This document shows, in pieces, positions 5,453 through 6,741 of a DNA stretch of 6,741 nt. Both the position numbers and the translations under genes were made by a program. How positions within the stretch are numbered: the first letter of the stretch is position 1; each line of letters starts with the position of its first letter. This DNA is from CBFGWV01 sp965652545 (GTDB taxonomy: Bacteria; Pseudomonadota; Gammaproteobacteria; Competibacterales; Competibacteraceae), in NCBI GenBank assembly GCA_965652545.1, contig CBFGWV010000265.1, positions 1 through 6,741 on the forward strand. The letters are read 5' to 3'. The notes under the pieces were generated by a model. That model saw only the letters and a list, made by a program, of their open reading frames with translations, was not told where the DNA came from and did no database searches.

Positions 5453-6526
5453 ATGAGTCAGGGATTCCTCCTCTCGCGCGTCCAGCTCGACATGGGCCGG
5501 GCCGGCACGGTTCGCGACGCCGAGGATGTGATCACACAACTGTCGGCGGTAACCGTCGACAGCGCCGGCAACCTGTGGGTCGGTGCAGACGAGGGGCGAC
5601 ATCTGGATCGCCTCTCACCCTTGAATGGCGCCCGCTTCGGCGAGCACCGGATATTTACCGCCGCAAAGCTACTCGAACTGCCCGGCGACGACGAGGAAAT
5701 CGACATCGAGGCGCTGGAGATCGTCGGCGAAGACCTATGGCTGAGCGGTTCGCACTCGGCCAAGCGCAAGAAGCCCAAGGGCAAGAAGCTCGAGAAGAAC
5801 CTCAAGCGCTTGGCCACTGTGGAATCGGAGGCCAATCGGTGCCTACTGGCGCGCATTCCGCTAGTCGGCGGCGAGCCCATGGCCAAGGCACCCGACGGCC
5901 GCCACGCAGCGCGCTTGCCGGCCGGTGAAGACGAGAGCGTCCTGATGGGCGCACTGGCCGAGGATGAGCACTTCGGGCCGTTCGTGAAGGCCGGCATTCC
6001 GAGCAAGGACAACGGGCTGGATGTCGAGGGGCTGGTGGTGCATGAGAACCGCGCTTTCATGGGTTTGCGTGGACCGGTGCTGCGCGGCTGGGCCTGCGTG
6101 CTCGAACTGCCGCTGGATGTCGGTGAGGCCGATGCGCTGCATTTGCATAACGATCCGCCGTTCTACAAGCATTTTCTGGACTTGCAGGGCTTGGGCATCC
6201 GCGACCTGTGCCGGGATGGCAACGATGTGTTGATCCTCGCCGGTCCCACGATGGGGCTGGAGGGCATCCTGCGCGTGTACCGCTGGCGCGAACCCTTTGC
6301 GAACGATGGGCATTCGATGCAGGCCTGCGACGGCAAGCGGCTGGAGGCCTTGTTCGACCTGCCGTTCGTCGTGAGCTGGGATCGTGCCGAGGGGCTGACA
6401 GTGACCGAATGCCTGGGGTACGAAACCGGGGTGATGGTGGTGTACGACGACCCGCATCCGCAGCGGCGGGTCGGGGAGACGTCCATTTTGATGGATGTGT
6501 TCAGATTGCCTGGACGCGGCGCATGA
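5453..6526 (+). CDS. DUF3616 domain protein of unknown function
   Basis: This protein has 357 residues, with no signal peptide or membrane segment, so it is probably cytoplasmic. The pattern matches what I recall of DUF3616 proteins: LWVGADEG near 41-48, DIEALEIVGEDLWLSGSHSAKRKK (84-107, split here by function), NRCLLARIPL at 128-137, GLRGPVLRGW at 204-213 and LAGPTMGLEG at 262-271. Five segments repeat a similar beta pattern (about 30-48, 84-102, 190-209, 248-266 and 311-333), several with an [I/V/A]EGL-like start, which suggests a beta-propeller related to esterase-like or phytase-like folds. A lysine-rich stretch at 104-118 follows SGSHS. No catalytic residues can be assigned. The frame is open for 121 codons upstream, but the ribosome site and repeat-rich DNA favour 5453. 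It is separated from the catabolic operon by the REP pair, so a functional link is doubtful. Confidence 0.82.
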   Translation: MSQGFLLSRVQLDMGRAGTVRDAEDVITQLSAVTVDSAGNLWVGADEGRHLDRLSPLNGARFGEHRIFTAAKLLELPGDDEEIDIEALEIVGEDLWLSGSHSAKRKKPKGKKLEKNLKRLATVESEANRCLLARIPLVGGEPMAKAPDGRHAARLPAGEDESVLMGALAEDEHFGPFVKAGIPSKDNGLDVEGLVVHENRAFMGLRGPVLRGWACVLELPLDVGEADALHLHNDPPFYKHFLDLQGLGIRDLCRDGNDVLILAGPTMGLEGILRVYRWREPFANDGHSMQACDGKRLEALFDLPFVVSWDRAEGLTVTECLGYETGVMVVYDDPHPQRRVGETSILMDVFRLPGRGA

Positions 6527-6555
6527 AGGCTGGGGCATTTGGCGCGGCCGGGCTG
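6527..6555. other. Short spacer after the DUF3616 gene
   Basis: These 29 bp lie between the stop codon and the long hairpin element. Nothing else was recognised in them. Confidence 0.5.
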
Positions 6556-6702
6556 GGCGCCCCCTCTCCCCAACCCCTCTCCCGCGAGGGGCGAGGGGCT
6601 TGCTCCGGTCGGCGATGGCGAGATGTTGGTCCCTTCAACACCATCGCAACGGAGCACTCCCCTCCCCCCTGGCGGGGGAGGGGCCGGGGGAGAGGGGGCG
6701 CC
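6556..6702. repeat. Long self-complementary hairpin element (about 147 bp)
   Basis: The outer arms at 6556-6571 and 6687-6702 are perfect 16-bp inverted repeats beginning GGCGCC. Pairing continues inward with few mismatches: C-rich left arm to 6585 against G-rich 6672-6686, then 6586-6607 against 6650-6671 (18 of 22 pairs), then GCGATGG (6612-6618) with CCATCGC (6641-6647) and TGTTG (6624-6628) with CAACA (6636-6640). The loop is about 7 nt at 6629-6635. The CCCTCTCCCC-type arm belongs to a repeat class often seen between genes in high-GC proteobacteria. There is no transposase gene, and no clear target duplication at the edges. It could be a non-autonomous mobile element, and it could also end transcription from the DUF3616 gene, although no U-tract follows. 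Confidence 0.78.
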
Positions 6703-6741
6703 GGTATAAGCACCAAAATCCCGACGGCACCAATCCTGATT
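6703..6741. other. Trailing sequence to the window edge
   Basis: These 39 bp beyond the hairpin are less GC-rich than the rest. No gene or site could be supported in them. Confidence 0.5.

Noticed and set aside
6501..6716. 71-codon minus-strand open frame over the terminal hairpin
   Set aside because: It is proline/arginine-rich low-complexity sequence produced by the palindromic C/G repeat, with no coding signature.

Overview
The window is about two-thirds GC and carries one compact catabolic locus, followed by a gene of unknown function and repeat-rich intergenic DNA. The gene content (a LiuR-type MerR regulator beside isovaleryl-CoA dehydrogenase), the strong GC third-position bias and REP-like repeats with a GTAGGRGC head suggest a high-GC proteobacterium, most likely a gammaproteobacterium. 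The genus cannot be read from the sequence.

Layout. Bases 1-1025 hold a metallo-beta-lactamase-fold hydrolase on the minus strand, cut by the left edge of the window. It diverges from a 138-residue MerR-family regulator (1110-1526) that looks like LiuR, the regulator of branched-chain amino acid degradation. Downstream on the plus strand are isovaleryl-CoA dehydrogenase (1628-2803), an acetyl-CoA acetyltransferase-type thiolase (2837-4018) and a second acyl-CoA dehydrogenase (4023-5150). The last three are separated by 33 and 4 nt and look like one operon. Bases 5151-5452 are non-coding and contain two inverted REP-like hairpins followed by three tandem copies of a 30-bp unit. A DUF3616-type protein (5453-6526) follows. 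The window ends in a long, almost fully self-complementary hairpin element (6556-6702).

Regulation. The same perfect 16-bp palindrome, ACGTTTACGTAAACGT, occurs twice: between the hydrolase and the regulator (1043-1058), and before isovaleryl-CoA dehydrogenase (1550-1565). Each copy lies in the same place relative to a sigma-70-like -35 box, a 17-nt spacer and a -10 box. This is the strongest regulatory signal here. It implies autoregulation of the regulator and control of the dehydrogenase/thiolase operon, and it puts the divergent hydrolase within reach of the same regulator.

How the genes fit together. Isovaleryl-CoA dehydrogenase performs the first acyl-CoA oxidation of leucine breakdown. 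The second acyl-CoA dehydrogenase probably oxidises another short or branched acyl-CoA, such as the isoleucine- or valine-derived ones. The thiolase cleaves acetoacetyl-CoA or 2-methylacetoacetyl-CoA at the end of these routes. Methylcrotonyl-CoA carboxylase, methylglutaconyl-CoA hydratase and HMG-CoA lyase, often grouped with these genes, are not in the window. I see no clearly new multi-gene system. The least explained items are the hydrolase under the shared operator, the DUF3616 protein, the 30-bp tandem repeat and the long hairpin element.
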